A stretch of 64,000 nucleotides of DNA from Anastrepha obliqua (lineage: Eukaryota > Arthropoda > Insecta > Diptera > Tephritidae). Positions within the stretch are counted from its first letter, which is position 1, and the number at the start of each line of letters is the position of its first letter. Made by a program: the position numbers and the translations under genes. The DNA lies in NCBI RefSeq assembly GCF_027943255.1, contig NC_072897.1:39220044-39284043 (forward strand). Reading direction: 5' to 3'. The notes under the pieces were generated by a model that had not been told where the DNA came from, made no database searches, and worked only from the letters and a program-made list of their open reading frames with translations. Shown piece by piece: positions 31,030-42,137 of the stretch.

Positions 31030-32520
31030 CAATAAAATATAAAAATACCTATGTCTGACCACGAATCTTTGGCAAGGACTCTCTCATTCTTGACTGAACC
31101 CCCAAGCTTTGACTTTCACAGGGTGAGATCAATCACCTCCTGCCTTATAGCAGTTACAAACCTACGCTGTCTGCTTTTGTTGTGTATGTTTAAGCAAGAG
31201 GAAGCGATAAACCAGCTGAAAGCCTCGCCCATTGCATTTGCTGCTGCCCAAGATTGTATGCTGGGCAATAGCATTGCAACATAGAACAAGGCCCAGATTG
31301 TGCCACTCACAGAACCTTCCCAAGTGATCTATTCGCGCTACATAAGTAGCTCCTTGCTTTCCTTTCCATCTGCCACCATCGGTGTACGAATGGACTCCCC
31401 AATTCTTCGTGCTGATACCCGGATTCTACGTACGTGGGCAGGACAGGACATCTGCATTAGACAGGCTAGGATCCGGAATCTGGCTTTCATGAAGGGTGCG
31501 CTCCCTTCGCTGTAGACCGCGAAGCAAGTGGTCCCCATAAGGGCACGTTATTGACCACGGTCCTGACCCACTCGAAGTTGACCAGAAACGCGCACGTCAC
31601 CCTTATGGTGCCGTCCTTTGTCTCGCAGCCATTCCCGTTGGCTTCAGGGCCGGAGGCGATAATCTGACGCATCAGCTAGCTAATAGTTAGATCCTAGTTT
31701 TCCGATCACAGCCACAAGTCGTTGACCAGCAGTCTTCTCAGCCTTGGATATCCTCGGGCCAAGGTCCAGCTCGCCATTCTCCACTGATGAAATTTTCCCC
31801 GGGTAGGGAGCTATTTTGAACTTTTTGTCGAGGCGCCGATCAGAGCTTGGCTTAGCAGACTACCAGCCACATTGACTAGCGCTAAGACCTCACTCTTACA
31901 TTGGGGGTCGTGACGCGGCCATTAGCGGCAGCCGCAAGGCAGGAAGGTGTATTACTTTCAGCAACCGTCTTCATCCCCTTATCTCACCAGCGAGATAATT
32001 TGGGAGCGCCCGTGCCCACCCAAGGCTCGAAGGCTTCCGTGGATGTCACTTTCGCCGACCGAGATCTTTTGGAAGACACAGACGTCGAAGGTGCAGCAGA
32101 GCCACAAGAGGATTTTTCCCACATGAGCCTCGCCAACTGCTTTCTCCTTTCCCTCCTCGCCCTAGTCTTCAATTTCCCTCCAAAACTAGGGAACGGCCCT
32201 CTTTCTTTGAAGAAGAGGAGATCGCGATAGCAACTTCCATCTCCTCCAGGACTCGCTCTCGCACATATAATTGAGAGACTTTGATAATGGCCCAGCCACC
32301 AGTCTACAGCCCTACCGCCGAACCGGGTGGATTGCCGCTTCCGTGGGTTGCACCTGGAGAAATCATCCTTTTGTTGTCTATTGATTTGAGTCACCACACG
32401 AGTGGTGGAACCTAACCCATATAGGAAGGCCACTCGTGTGATGCCAGGGCTTCCCTCTCCATAACCTGGAACGCGTTCGATGGGGAATCAGGCAACTCCT
32501 CACGCAAAATCCTTCATAGA
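31030..32520. other. GC-rich block, unidentified degenerate element (probably minus strand)
   Basis: About 1.5 kb clearly richer in G+C than its surroundings, bounded on both sides by P-like/module M DNA. No long frame is convincing. The minus-strand 32433-31984 frame is Arg/Ser-rich (KTRARRERRKQLARLMWEKS). A decayed minus-strand segment near 31400 reads YTDGGRWKGKQGAT, faintly like an RNase H start. The minus-strand end is T/A-rich near 31030. A decayed non-LTR retroelement is my best guess, with low confidence. Confidence 0.4.
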
Positions 32521-32523
32521 GGA

Positions 32524-33106
32524 GTGCTTCATTACCAGGCACACAGGAAGATGTGCATACGCCATACAAGTACGTGGGTGCGAAAATATATACGGAGCCG
32601 CGACCATTCGACATGACAAAAATTCACGATTCATCAAATATTGGCAAATATTTCTGTAAGAAATGTTCCAGTGTTTACTATTTTGATTTGATTTCTCGCA
32701 TTCTTAGATGTATTATAAATTGTTGACATCTTTGAAAAAAATTGGCCTATGGGCTGCTCGTTTTATGAATGAAAGTGATTTCATCCTAGAAATATCAGCA
32801 AATTATAAATGAATTAGTTTTTGATTTGGTTTGCAATATTTGAAACTGTTCTGCGCCGCCACGACGAAAATAATCATGGCCGTTACGGCTCCGCCTATGA
32901 ATGTATATTGCAGAGAACGTTAACGGTATAGAGAAGTCTCACGAGCTACAAATAGTGTGAATTGTCAAAAATAAAATGTAACCCCGAAAACTGTTTACCT
33001 CACCCAGCTCGTCAGCGCGAAGTTCTTAATAGAACTGATCAGAGTGAATTCTCTCTTTACTATATTGGCTCTGCACACCATACATGGTATACATTAACGT
33101 TTTCTG
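32524..33106. repeat. Module M core (inverted) plus short CAGAGAACG copy
   Basis: 32526-32560 repeats the module M end (GCTTCATTACCAGGCACACA). 32585-32900 is the inverted core. From 32911 a plus-orientation family end begins (CAGAGAACGTTAACGGTATA, then TCTCACGAGCTAC). It terminates at 33106 with an inverted, mutated end (TTAACGTTTTCTG), making a 196-bp short copy. Flanking 7-mers do not match convincingly. Confidence 0.55.
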
Positions 33107-34032
33107 CTATTACTTTTGTTTCAGTCCTGACCCGATCCTCATTTTTAATAGAAACAGAACAAGGGTGAAAAATTCAACACAGAAATTACTTCACCACAAG
33201 TTAACAGTAGGAAATTAATGAATATCGCTGCCGGTGAGAAATGAGAGCGAGAGAGTGACACGCATGTGTGAAAAACTGTAGTTTACATTAGCTTAGATTT
33301 GGTTGCGTGCATAATAGATTTTTTCATTTGATATGTCCATATGATTTGTATGCAGTTCACATATCTGGCTTTTGTTTTTTTATGAAAATTGCACCCAATA
33401 TTTGGTATGAATGATGTATGTAAAAATGTATTATTGTATGTATGCATGTTTATATATTAGCATGTTTATATACATATATAAGTATAAATCCCGATATTTA
33501 AATTCCTTCAAGCAAATTAAATTCCGTCATAGAGAAATGATTCTGTACCAGGTACTCAGGAATTGAAATATGTGAATTCATAAAAATATGCGGTTGCGTG
33601 CACTTGGCACAGTAAAAATATTACGATTCGCAAAAATTGCCCAAGGAATCCAGCGCGCTTTCATAGTCACAGCATTGTACCAAAATTATGAATTATGAAG
33701 CGTCAACAAAATTGCTTCATAATTTATTTAAACAACTTTTAAGGTCTATACTGTGAAGTAGTACGTTATTACTGGAATTTTAATTTTCAAGAGAAAAAGG
33801 ATGTTATACACTTTAGGAATAAAAAATGCATATTGACTGAAAAATATTAGTTCCACAATCTGCGGCTTTGGTCCGTGTTGTTATGAGCAGCGCTGCACTG
33901 TTCACAGAAGCTTCAACATTCAATATATTTGGCACTTTCGGCTTCATCCAAAGGCTGGATATATGTACAGTAACCTCCAAATAAACCGCATTTTGGTTTC
34001 ACAGAAAGTTTCTAACTTTGCAGCTATATACA
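33107..34032. repeat. AT-rich P-like internal repeat and spacer
   Basis: 33185-33420 matches 26655-26900 of the THAP element (CACAAGTTAACAGTAGGAAA and GTAGTTTACATTAGCTTA). The rest is AT-rich with TATATG runs. No gene is seen. It ends at the LTR of the next element. Confidence 0.5.
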
Positions 34033-34233
34033 TATAGGTTTTTACTTTTATTAAAATATAAGTATTAACAAGGTAAGTTTTTACTAAGGAATTAATTAAT
34101 GGTGTATTTAGTTTTTTCCCCGAAATCGACCACCTTCCACGCCAGTTAAAATACGACTCTCTCGTTCGCCGTTGTTGTCAACCAGGGTTGCCAGAAACAC
34201 GAGAGGGGGAGTAGGGATTACACTATTCCCACA
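34033..34233 (-). repeat. 3' LTR of element D
   Basis: Shares TTTATTAAAATATAAGTATT, AGTTTTTACTAAGGAATTAA and ACGAGAGGGGGAGT with the 5' LTR. It has about 45 bp (34102-34148) absent from the 5' LTR. LTR divergence plus this indel indicates the copy is not new. Confidence 0.8.
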
Positions 34234-34247
34234 ATTCGGCCATCCTG

Positions 34248-35371
34248 CTAAGCGTTTGGCCCGAATGCGATGCTATCATCATCTGAAGATATTGACCATG
34301 GCTTCATATATTCAGCGCATGTAGTTGTCGTTTTTGGTCCGTCATCCAAGCCGATTTTTAATACATCGTACGTGCCATTTGATTTGATGCTTCTTACTTC
34401 GTATGGTCCGAGATATTTTCGTTTCAGCTTAAGACCTACCCCGGACTGAGTTCTTTTTATGGCCACCAGGTCCCCGCGGTTATATAACGATGCTGGTTTT
34501 CGTTTACGGTTAGACGATTTTTTGTTTTCTGCTTGCAGTTTCAGGATCTCCCTTTTCGCATTCTGTCTTAGCTCGTTTCTCTCGTCTTGAAAATGGAAGA
34601 TCATTTCATCTTCGATGAGCTGCTTTAATTGTATGTCTTCTTTCTTTCGCATTTTTACCCCTATCATCAATTCAAAAGGCGTCGTTTTTGTACTCCTTGC
34701 GTATGTTGAGTTTATAGCTTGTTGTACTTTTTCGACGTGCTTGTACCATTTGGATGGGTCGTCTGCCCTCAATTTTGCGAATAAGGAGCTAATTACCGCA
34801 TTTAACCGTTCGATCTGTCCATTCGCACGAGGTAACCCGTGGTTATTGTGTGATTTTTTATACCTTCAGCTTCGCAGTAGTTTTGAAAGTCATCAGATGT
34901 AAAAGCTGCGCCCCGATCAGAGATTATATGGACTGGGTTACCAAATATCGCGTTCTGGATTTATAGCCTTTTAATTACCTCTTTCGCTAATGTCGTTTTA
35001 GTTGGGTACAGCCAACAAAATTTTGTGAATCCATCAATCACTGCAAATATATGTTTGTAAAGCTTACTTGTCGATTCCAATGGGCCAAAGAAGTCGACGT
35101 GGCACGTTTGGAGTGGTATTTCACCTTTCTGTAATAGATGTAGCTCACCTTCCTGTTTACCTAGTTTTCTGTTTGAAATAATGCAAGGTATGCAGTTGGC
35201 AATATGACGTTGTATCTTTTCTTCAACTTTTGGTATATAGTAAACTTTGGTTATCAACTCCTTAGTTTTCTTCACTGTAAAATGACCATTATTATGTGCT
35301 TTTCTGATAATTTCGCTTTGCATGTTGGTGGGCACAAAAATTAGTTCGTCGTCCCCTACAAGCTTGTACAA
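34248..35371 (-). pseudogene. Integrase of element D
   Basis: 35371-34961 has the zinc-binding H/C region (HNNGHFTVKK, CIPCIISNRK), the first catalytic Asp (CHVDFFGP) and the core strand (FAVIDGFTKFCWLYP). A stop near 34958 and a frameshift near 34830 interrupt the core. ISDRGAAFTSDDF (second Asp) and GQIERLN (Glu) are both present in the DNA, so the D-D-E set is retained. 34772-34248 is the C-terminal region, with LKRKYLGPYEVRSI (GPY motif) and a tail ending SIAFGPNA. Confidence 0.82.
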
Positions 35372-35394
35372 AATGCCACCTTTCGTAAAATAGT

Positions 35395-36578
35395 CGTAGG
35401 TCTTTTTTGTCTAACGTCTTAGTGAAGGCATTGCAGTCGGTTACTAACTTGAAATGCAGACCTAGTAGATAAACGCGAAACTTTTTTAGAGCCTCTATAA
35501 CCGCCAAAACTTCCAACTCATAGCTCGTGTACTTTCTTTCAGCCTCGGTTGTTCTCTTACTCATATAGTAAATAGGATGCAGATGCCCATCTTCAGGCAA
35601 TTTTTGTAGTAACACAGCTCCATAACCGTCGATAGAGGCATCAGTATGAACTTCAGTTTGAAACTTACTAATGCTTAGACCCGGTTTTTCGCTTAGACAT
35701 TTTTTTAGTGTTTGAAACGATATGATTTCTCTGTCTTCCATTTCGAATTTCACATTTTGCTTCATTAGGTCACTGAGCGGTTTTGCTATCACCAAGAAAT
35801 TTCTAACAAATTTTCGAAAATATCCCGCAAGGCCCAAAAAACACTGTAATTGTTTCAAATTTTCTGGTATTTTGTATTTTGTTACAGCTTCAATTTTCTC
35901 TGGCGATGGCGATAGCTTTTGATTTTCTACAACATGCCCTAAAAATTCTACTTTTGTTTTTAAAAATTGACACTTCTTAAAATTTATATCGAGTCCATAG
36001 TCCTTGCAAAATTGTATTACTTCTTCTAAATTTTTTAAAGCACTCTCTTCGTTTTGAGCAGGGATAATCACATCGTCCATATAAAGTAACGCGGTACCTC
36101 TACGCACCAAGTCTCTAAAAATTGCATTTATATGCCTCTGGAAAACACTCGGAAAATTCGACAAGCCGAAAGGCACTTTCAAAAATTGAAACTGAATTGA
36201 AACACACAACGGTGTTACGAAAACTGTGTATTTACGACTAGACTCAGCTATGGGCACATGGAAAAACCCGTTTCGTAAGTCAATTGTAGAAAAAAATTTA
36301 GCATTTTGTAATTGGTCAAGCTGATCTTCGATTAAAGGTAAAGGAAAATGATCTTTTATCATCACTTTATTTAGTCTTCGAAAATCGATACACAGTCTTG
36401 GCGTACCATCACGCTTCTTTACCAACACAACCGAACTACAAAATTCAGAATCCGAGGCTTCTATTATGGCATCACTTAACCACTGTTCCACCTGACTGTC
36501 TACAATGTGTTTTTCAGCTATAGGTAAACGTCGCGGCCTCGAAAATATTGGCGACTCATCTTTTAAAATAATTTTCAT
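35395..36578 (-). pseudogene. RT and RNase H of element D
   Basis: A 428-codon frame. Reverse transcriptase blocks are RLCIDFRRLNKVMIKDHFPL, TIDLRNGFFHVPI, VPFGLSNFPSVFQR and catalytic LLYMDDVIIPA. The RNase H part has VHTDASIDGYGAVL, YYMSKRTTEAERKY and ELEVLAVIEAL. It ends VTDCNAFTKTLDKKDL, after which the frame runs straight into out-of-frame integrase sequence. The RNase H end and the linker (roughly 100 or more residues) are deleted, with a frameshift. RT itself reads open. Confidence 0.85.
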
Positions 36579-37069
36579 TTGACATTTGTAAATTTTTGTT
36601 TATTTGGTTGATAAGTTTTTACCATGTCGCGCACCTTTTGTTTTGATCCTATTTGGGCCATTTCACCGATAGCAATTTCTTTTTCGTCCGCAGCTATGTT
36701 AATTTTCATCATAAAAAACTTTGAATTATCATCACTGTCATTTTCTACTTTTTTGATATGCAACCCTTCACAATCTATCTTTACTTCAGCGTAAGCACAA
36801 AAGTTCTCTCCGATTATCACTCCAGAATCTAGGAATTTTGAAGGTACAACCAAAAATTTTAATTCATATATTTCGCCGTCTATCTCAATTTTATATTTCA
36901 ACGCACCCATTGGCTTTACTGCATTTTTAGTGTCACACTCACCGAAGCAATAGAGTGAAATATTACATTCCTTTAAATAAGTTTTATTCAACACATTATA
37001 CACACTATCAGTAATGAGGCTAAACTTACTCCCCGTATCAAATAATGCTATTAATTTTTTATCATTCAT
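36575..37069 (-). pseudogene. Protease region of element D
   Basis: 164 codons with the active-site motif ALFDTGSKFSLI near the start. VIIGENFCAYAEVKID, a GxD/ILG-like flap region, follows in mid-sequence. It overlaps the start of the RT frame by 4 bp. It is separated from gag by about 2.9 kb of inserted DNA, so the original gag-pol link is broken. Confidence 0.75.
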
Positions 37070-37074
37070 TATCA

Positions 37075-37870
37075 GTGTTGCCAGTCTATTACATTTGTTC
37101 TCAGTTTATTACGCTATTACACTTCATATGAAATCAGTTACAATTTCCAATTCTAAGAGGAAACAGGGAAAAAATTGTTCATGTTTTAAATTACAATTTC
37201 AGCCAAATTTTGAAAAAAATGTTTTATAAAAGACGTATTGGGAAACCTTCTTTATCCATCGCTGCTTATGTAAGTCCCATTGTTAACGAGAGAGGGCGAG
37301 CAGCAGCCATAAAAGTAAACATGATGTATACTAAAAGGACATATGTCTGGAGATATTTTTGTTTCATTCGCCCTTTTGACAATAATTTCTCCGCTACTGC
37401 ACATCGCCAACTTCAAATATGTATAACAACACGATACAACACGTTGCAACTTGCAACGTGTGCATTGGCCATAAAGGCTTAAAATATTAAACCCGCTAAT
37501 GTTGGAAGAATATATGTTAATTAGTGATATCCTGTGTTACTGACCGTGTTATGACGTTTATTTGACTCTGCCTTTCTGAATGAGCTTTACTGCTTTGTTA
37601 GAAGTTTATTCAGTTCGAGAATTGTCACTGTGATGAGCATGTCAGTGAGATAGTGAGTGTTTTGTTTTCGTTTTAGTCAATTAAATCCTGTTGATACACC
37701 AGTATGGAAAGGTGAGTATTTCTGAACATTTTCTCACGTGAAATAATTGCGGATAATTTTTTCAATGGACCATGAACAAGAATTTAATATAAAAGAATAT
37801 CTACATGTATGTATAAGAAGGAATCCGTATTTTCTCTTGCAGATTTATTATTAAACGAAAATTAAACTTC
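37075..37870. other. Unexplained insert between gag and protease of D
   Basis: No homology recognised. It contains a near-perfect palindrome (ACACGTTGCAA-C-TTGCAACGTGT, 37439-37461). It also contains an exon-like start, CCAGTATGGAAAGGTGAGTA (37701-37720), in which ATG is closely followed by a consensus splice donor. A TTTTGTTTTCGTTTTAG acceptor-like tract lies just upstream. Could be the 5' part of another element or a captured promoter and first exon. No long frame. Confidence 0.35.
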
Positions 37871-38036
37871 TGTTAGGTGTTTGGCCGAGTTCCAAATTCC
37901 TATTTGTAGTGTGCGTCTTGATGTTTCAAGCCGACTCCGAACGGCAGATATTTTTTATGAGGAGCTTTTTCATGGCTGAAATACACTCGGAGGTTTGCCA
38001 TTGCCCGCCGAGGGGCGACCGCTATTAGAAAAATGT
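37871..38036 (-). mobile_element. SINE, tail portion
   Basis: Has the 3' body of the SINE family in minus orientation (GGAGCTTTTTCATGGCTGAA, ACACTCGGAGGTTTGCC and GACCGCTATTAGAAAAA). It also extends further 3' (TGTTAGGTGTTTGGCCGAG, TGTGCGTCTTGATGTTTCAA) than the other copies here. The tRNA-like head is missing. Confidence 0.72.
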
Positions 38037-38334
38037 TTTTTTTTTTTTGTTTTTTTTTTTTAATTTTGCTTAGACTCCTATTACGGAGTACATCAATCTA
38101 TTACGCTTTTGATCATCGCTTTAGTACGCTGCTGCGATTGGTTCTGGCAACACTGTTCATTATTACATCTTCGTTCATTATGCTTCGTTTTCCTGTAATA
38201 AGTCGTGTAGAGAACGTTAAATATAGAGAATTCTCACGAGCTACGAATAGTATGAATTGTCAAAAATGAAGTCTAACTATGAATGAAAAATGCTAACTGG
38301 TTAAATAATAAATAATTTGTTGTTTTTTTTTATT

Positions 38335-38765
38335 TAAATATATTTATAAATTATTTTACTTGAATAAAAAAAATTAAATTAAATAATTAACTTAAAATTA
38401 ACTTGAGTATGTAGAAATGCGGAGAAAATTAGAATTCAACATAAAAATGCCCCATAATATATTTTAAATTATACCTACTTTACTAGCAAAAATAATCGTG
38501 CATTTCCCAAGCAGTGTTCGGATGTTTGTCATCTTTGTTAGCTTCCGTTTGCTTGAAGACCAACACATAACTCAGAAACTTCTCCCACAAAAGAAGAAAA
38601 CAAATGAAGCAACTGTCAAAAATTGCTTTAAGATTGGAAATACGAATAAGAAGAGCAAAGCGTGTCGCCAGTACAGGAGACAAATTCCCTTCTCTCTTCC
38701 GCGGCCGTCCTTCACCCTCGAACAAAATGTTTCCCTTCCAGATGTCTCTCGTGTAAATGGGCACA
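38335..38765 (-). mobile_element. Left-end fragment of the unassigned TIR transposon
   Basis: Reverse complement of 12037-12495, ending at the TIR (CCCTTCCAGATGTCTC then GTGTAAATGGGCAC). Open frames crossing it on both strands also occur at 12008-12316, which shows they are conserved because of repeat identity and not because they are coding. Confidence 0.75.
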
Positions 38766-38871
38766 TGCTAAAACAAATTTCTTTTGAATACTCATGTACA
38801 TATTTGTATGTGCGTATGTACACTTGGTGCCCATATCCCTTCAAACAAATCAATAAATTCTGTATATAAAA

Positions 38872-39605
38872 CGCTTCATTACCAGGCACACAGGAAGATG
38901 GCATATGCAAATATAAATATGCGAATTGAATTCAAGCAAAACAATGCTTATTAATATACACATATGCATGTGCATACAACCGCACACACAGGGCACTCAC
39001 TTTATTCCTCAAAATGCGTATGTCGTTCAAAGCTAAAATTCTATGCCCAGCGACTACAAGAACAAAATACAGTCATAGACGCAGGCGTAGCGGCCATCAT
39101 TCTAGTTGCCATAGCGCTGAACAGTCGCGGCGGCGCCGAGCAGTTTCAACTATTGTACTGTACAACAAAAACTCATCATCAAAAAATTCATTGATAAATT
39201 CGAGCTCATAGTTCTAAGAGCAAGAACTTTCATTCATAAAACGAGCCGCCCATATGCCAATTTTCTCGACAATTCGAAAATAGTCAATATTAGAATATTT
39301 CGCGTAGAATTATTTGCCAATATTTGATAAATCTTGAATTTTTGTCAAGTCGAGTGCCCGCGGCTTCGTACATATGTATGCATCAATATATGTATTTAAA
39401 TATGTGTATATGTACAATGCTGTGCCAATGAATGTGCGCTGCGCCTATGAATGCGCGCTGGATTTCTTGAGAAGTTTTACCGTTTTATTTTGAGCTGTGG
39501 CTGGTGAGCATACATACACAAGGCATATACATATGCGCAAATGTATATAAATTCACAAATTTACATTTGCATATGCCATCTTCCTGGGCGCCTGGTAATG
39601 AGGCG
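38872..39605. repeat. Inverted-repeat module M, copy 2
   Basis: Nearly identical to 25449-26180, with the same inverted ends and the same flanks (TTTTCTATAGAGGATTTTG and onward). The module therefore belongs to the P-like family consensus or was inserted before that family amplified. Confidence 0.75.
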
Positions 39606-39934
39606 TTTTCTATAGAGGATTTTGATTCAGTTGAAGGGAATTGAACAAAGTTTTACAGACACCAGACATACAGACTAACTACATATGTATATAATTTTGG
39701 ATGATTTGGAAAAATTCAAATATATGGGTCATATTAAAAAGCTACCTAACATTCTTTGCTTCTAATCACCAAGAAATTCTTATCGACTGCTGCTAAATTT
39801 ACATAATTCAGCCCCTTACTGTTAATTTTTGTTGAAAAATGTGGCTGTGGTGTACCTCGCGCGCAAAACGAGTACCCCTGAAAAGTGCTGCCTTTTCAGT
39901 CATTGAGAATTCTCTATATTTAACGTTCTCTGAG

Positions 39935-41120
39935 GCGTGTGTTTTGCTGAGCGTCTCTGTTTAAACTCTTATTGTTTGTGCAATTTTTAGCAATATGGCC
40001 ATACTCATTGCACTGAAAACACTTTTCCCTTTTCTCTACTCTCACAATTAACGCTTTTGTGGCCTTTCGCCCCGCAATTGTAGCATTTAAGTTCATTTCT
40101 TTAGTATCGTTTGTTTTCACTTTTTCGCGTATTCCCTCATAACATCGAAGCTTTTCCTTAAATTCACGAATATTTTTTGCGCCATATAGAACTGTCTTAC
40201 TCACACTCATATCGCGTATACCATCAATTACGTATTGAATGAAAGCATTTTCTTCAATGTTTTCCCTTGCTGCTAACTCTTTCATACAAAAAAAAAATTC
40301 CTGCACGTTCTCCTCTCTTTTCATCTTTCTTTCTGTCAACTGCTTGTGCCAATGACCGCTATTTACCACAGCCTGAAATTCATCTATTAATGCTTTTTTC
40401 AGTTTACACCACGATGTGATTCCCCTTTCACTTAAAATGAACATTCTTGCTAAACCTTTCAGCGACTTCTTTGCAAACACAAATTTTTGAAATTCATCCC
40501 AACGCATGAGGGTAGCAGTTTCTTCGAATTCATTTACCCACACATCTATTGGCAATTTGTCAGTGCCATCAAACGGCCTTACTGAGTCTTGAATATCACG
40601 AAAATTTATTGCAAACCGCGACATTTGCATTGGCATTTCATTTTCGTTAGCTTCACTTGCGCTTATACTTGTATTTCGTTCGTCACAAACACGCCTTCTT
40701 TCCCGTCGTTCAGCAGTTTTGTGAGCTTCGTTCCTACCTTCGTCGCCGTCGATAGAAAAAAAAACAATCGTCGTTTCTCCTATTCCGCAATGTAGAACAA
40801 GCACGTTGTTCTGCGCCGTCGTAGCCGTTGGCTGCCTCGTCTTCGCTGCTACCGCCGTCGTCGTAATCGTCGTGATTTTCTGCATCGCTTGCTACGAGTA
40901 AGCGTCCCTTCTGCAAATTGTGAAATATGTGTAATTTCACATCAGCTACATTGTAGTCGATTCCTAAAACGTTGCAAATGATAACTAGGTCACGTTCGTT
41001 CAAATTTGCATCCACGTACATATTGAGTTTTAAGTTCGAATTCTGCGCTGCTTTCGTTGTAGGCGAAGCCACAGAACTCTCTGAGTCGTTAGCGGTTACC
41101 TCTGTCGCCTTCGCTTTCAA
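39935..41120 (-). pseudogene. gag of element D, frameshifted and cut by a P-like insertion
   Basis: 41120-40734 gives the N-terminal part, ending in acidic and Arg-rich stretches. 40885-39935 continues in another frame with the capsid-like region (VRPFDGTDKLPIDVWVNEFE, MKREENVQEFF) and a CCHC zinc knuckle CFQCNEYGHIAKNC (CX2CX4HX4C). The frame shift lies near 40760-40850. The coding sequence is broken at 39932 by the insertion and resumes at about 38207. Confidence 0.82.
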
Positions 41121-41224
41121 AAATATATTTATGCAGCGTCGTTATTTTGGCCTTACTGCCACTGCGCAGGCTACTTTTAATCAAATCGTTAAGGCATGCT
41201 TTTTTCCGTGTTGAGCCCCCAAAA

Positions 41225-41389
41225 TATAGGATTGTACTTTTATTAAAATATAAGTATTAACAAGGTAAGTTTTTACTAAGGAATTAATTAAAACACGCCA
41301 GTTAAAACACGACTCTCTCGTTCGCCGTTGTTGTCAACCAGGGTTGCCAGAAACACGAGAGGGGGAGTGGGGACTACACCATTCCCACA
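41225..41389 (-). repeat. 5' LTR of element D
   Basis: Minus-strand start TGTGGGAATGGTGTAGTC, end near AAAAGTACAATCCTATA. It is followed by TTTTGGGGGCTCAACACGG, in which TGGGGGCTC is a possible primer-binding site. About 165 bp, shorter than the 3' LTR because of an indel. Confidence 0.78.
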
Positions 41390-42137
41390 TAAATATGTTT
41401 ATGGTCACTTCTCCAATTGATAACTACATACGTAAAGTAAAATACTAATTAATTATTTTCGTGCTATCAGAGAACAAAAAATTATTGTTTCCAAATTTTC
41501 TCTAGTATCGAAATGTCCGAGACAGGTCTTTATTATAAGCTTCTTGTTGTCTTCTGCATCTCATTGTACGCTCCTGCGTGCGCTTCACACACAGCAGTTG
41601 TGGCTGTCGAGCATTTAGAAGACATACATATTTACATTTATATATGGGAACAAACATATGTACATATATACGGAGCCGCGACCATTCGACATAACATAAA
41701 TTCACGATTCACCAAATTTTGGCAAATATTTCTATAAGAAATATTTCAGTATTGTATATTTTCGAATGGTCGCTTGTAATTTCTTCAATGAAATATGAGT
41801 TCGAACTGATCAATGATTTTTATTGTTGTGCTTTACAATATTTAAAACTGTTCAGCGCCGTCGCGACTAAAACAATAATGGCTACGACTGCGCCTATGAA
41901 TGTGTTTTGTTCTTGTGGTCGGTAGACTCAGAATTTTAGCTTTGGAAGCATACGCATATAGACGCATAAAGTGAGCGAGATCTTTGTGTGTGTATATGTA
42001 CATACACATGTGTGTACTAATAAACATTATTTTGCTGGGAGTTAAGAAAACAAATATGTACATACATATGCTGGAGCTTCAAGGGTGCATACGCAAATAT
42101 ACCATATACATATACTCGTAAGTATATAGTTATGTAT
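41390..42137. other. AT-rich spacer with a module M core (41660-41960, inverted)
   Basis: GGAGCCGCGACCATTCGACA, TTCAGCGCCGTCGCGACT and GTTCTTGTGGTCGGTAGACT mark the inverted module M core. The rest is AT-rich with ACATATGTACAT runs. No gene. Confidence 0.6.

Larger units (their letters stand above)
38208..39932 (+). mobile_element. P-superfamily-like non-autonomous element 2, inserted in D gag
   Basis: Ends T/CAGAGAACGTTAAATATAG... form about 29-bp TIRs (the left first base is T). Flanks AGTCGTG and AGGCGTG match 6 of 7, and removing the element rejoins the gag reading. It contains an inverted fragment of the 12037-14291 transposon (38335-38765) and a full module M (38872-39605). From module M rightwards to about 39850 it is nearly identical to element 1. 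Confidence 0.78.
34033..41389 (-). mobile_element. Ty3/gypsy LTR retrotransposon D, minus strand
   Basis: Order on the minus strand: 5' LTR (41389-41225), gag, insertions, protease, RT, RNase H, integrase, 3' LTR (34233-34033). No env. The minus-strand LTR starts TGTGGGAATGGTGTAG. The end of pol runs into GGATGGCCGAAT just before the 3' LTR. The CCHC-containing gag and single pol resemble mdg3-like or Kabuki-like Ty3/gypsy elements (inference). Nested in it are a P-like element (38208-39932) and a SINE (37871-38036), plus unexplained DNA at 37075-37870. The target duplication was not resolved. Confidence 0.85.

Noticed and set aside
31901..32433. 109- and 149-codon frames in the GC-rich block as a gene
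   Set aside because: Overlapping frames on opposite strands in GC-rich DNA. Low-complexity Arg/Ser composition and no supported domain.
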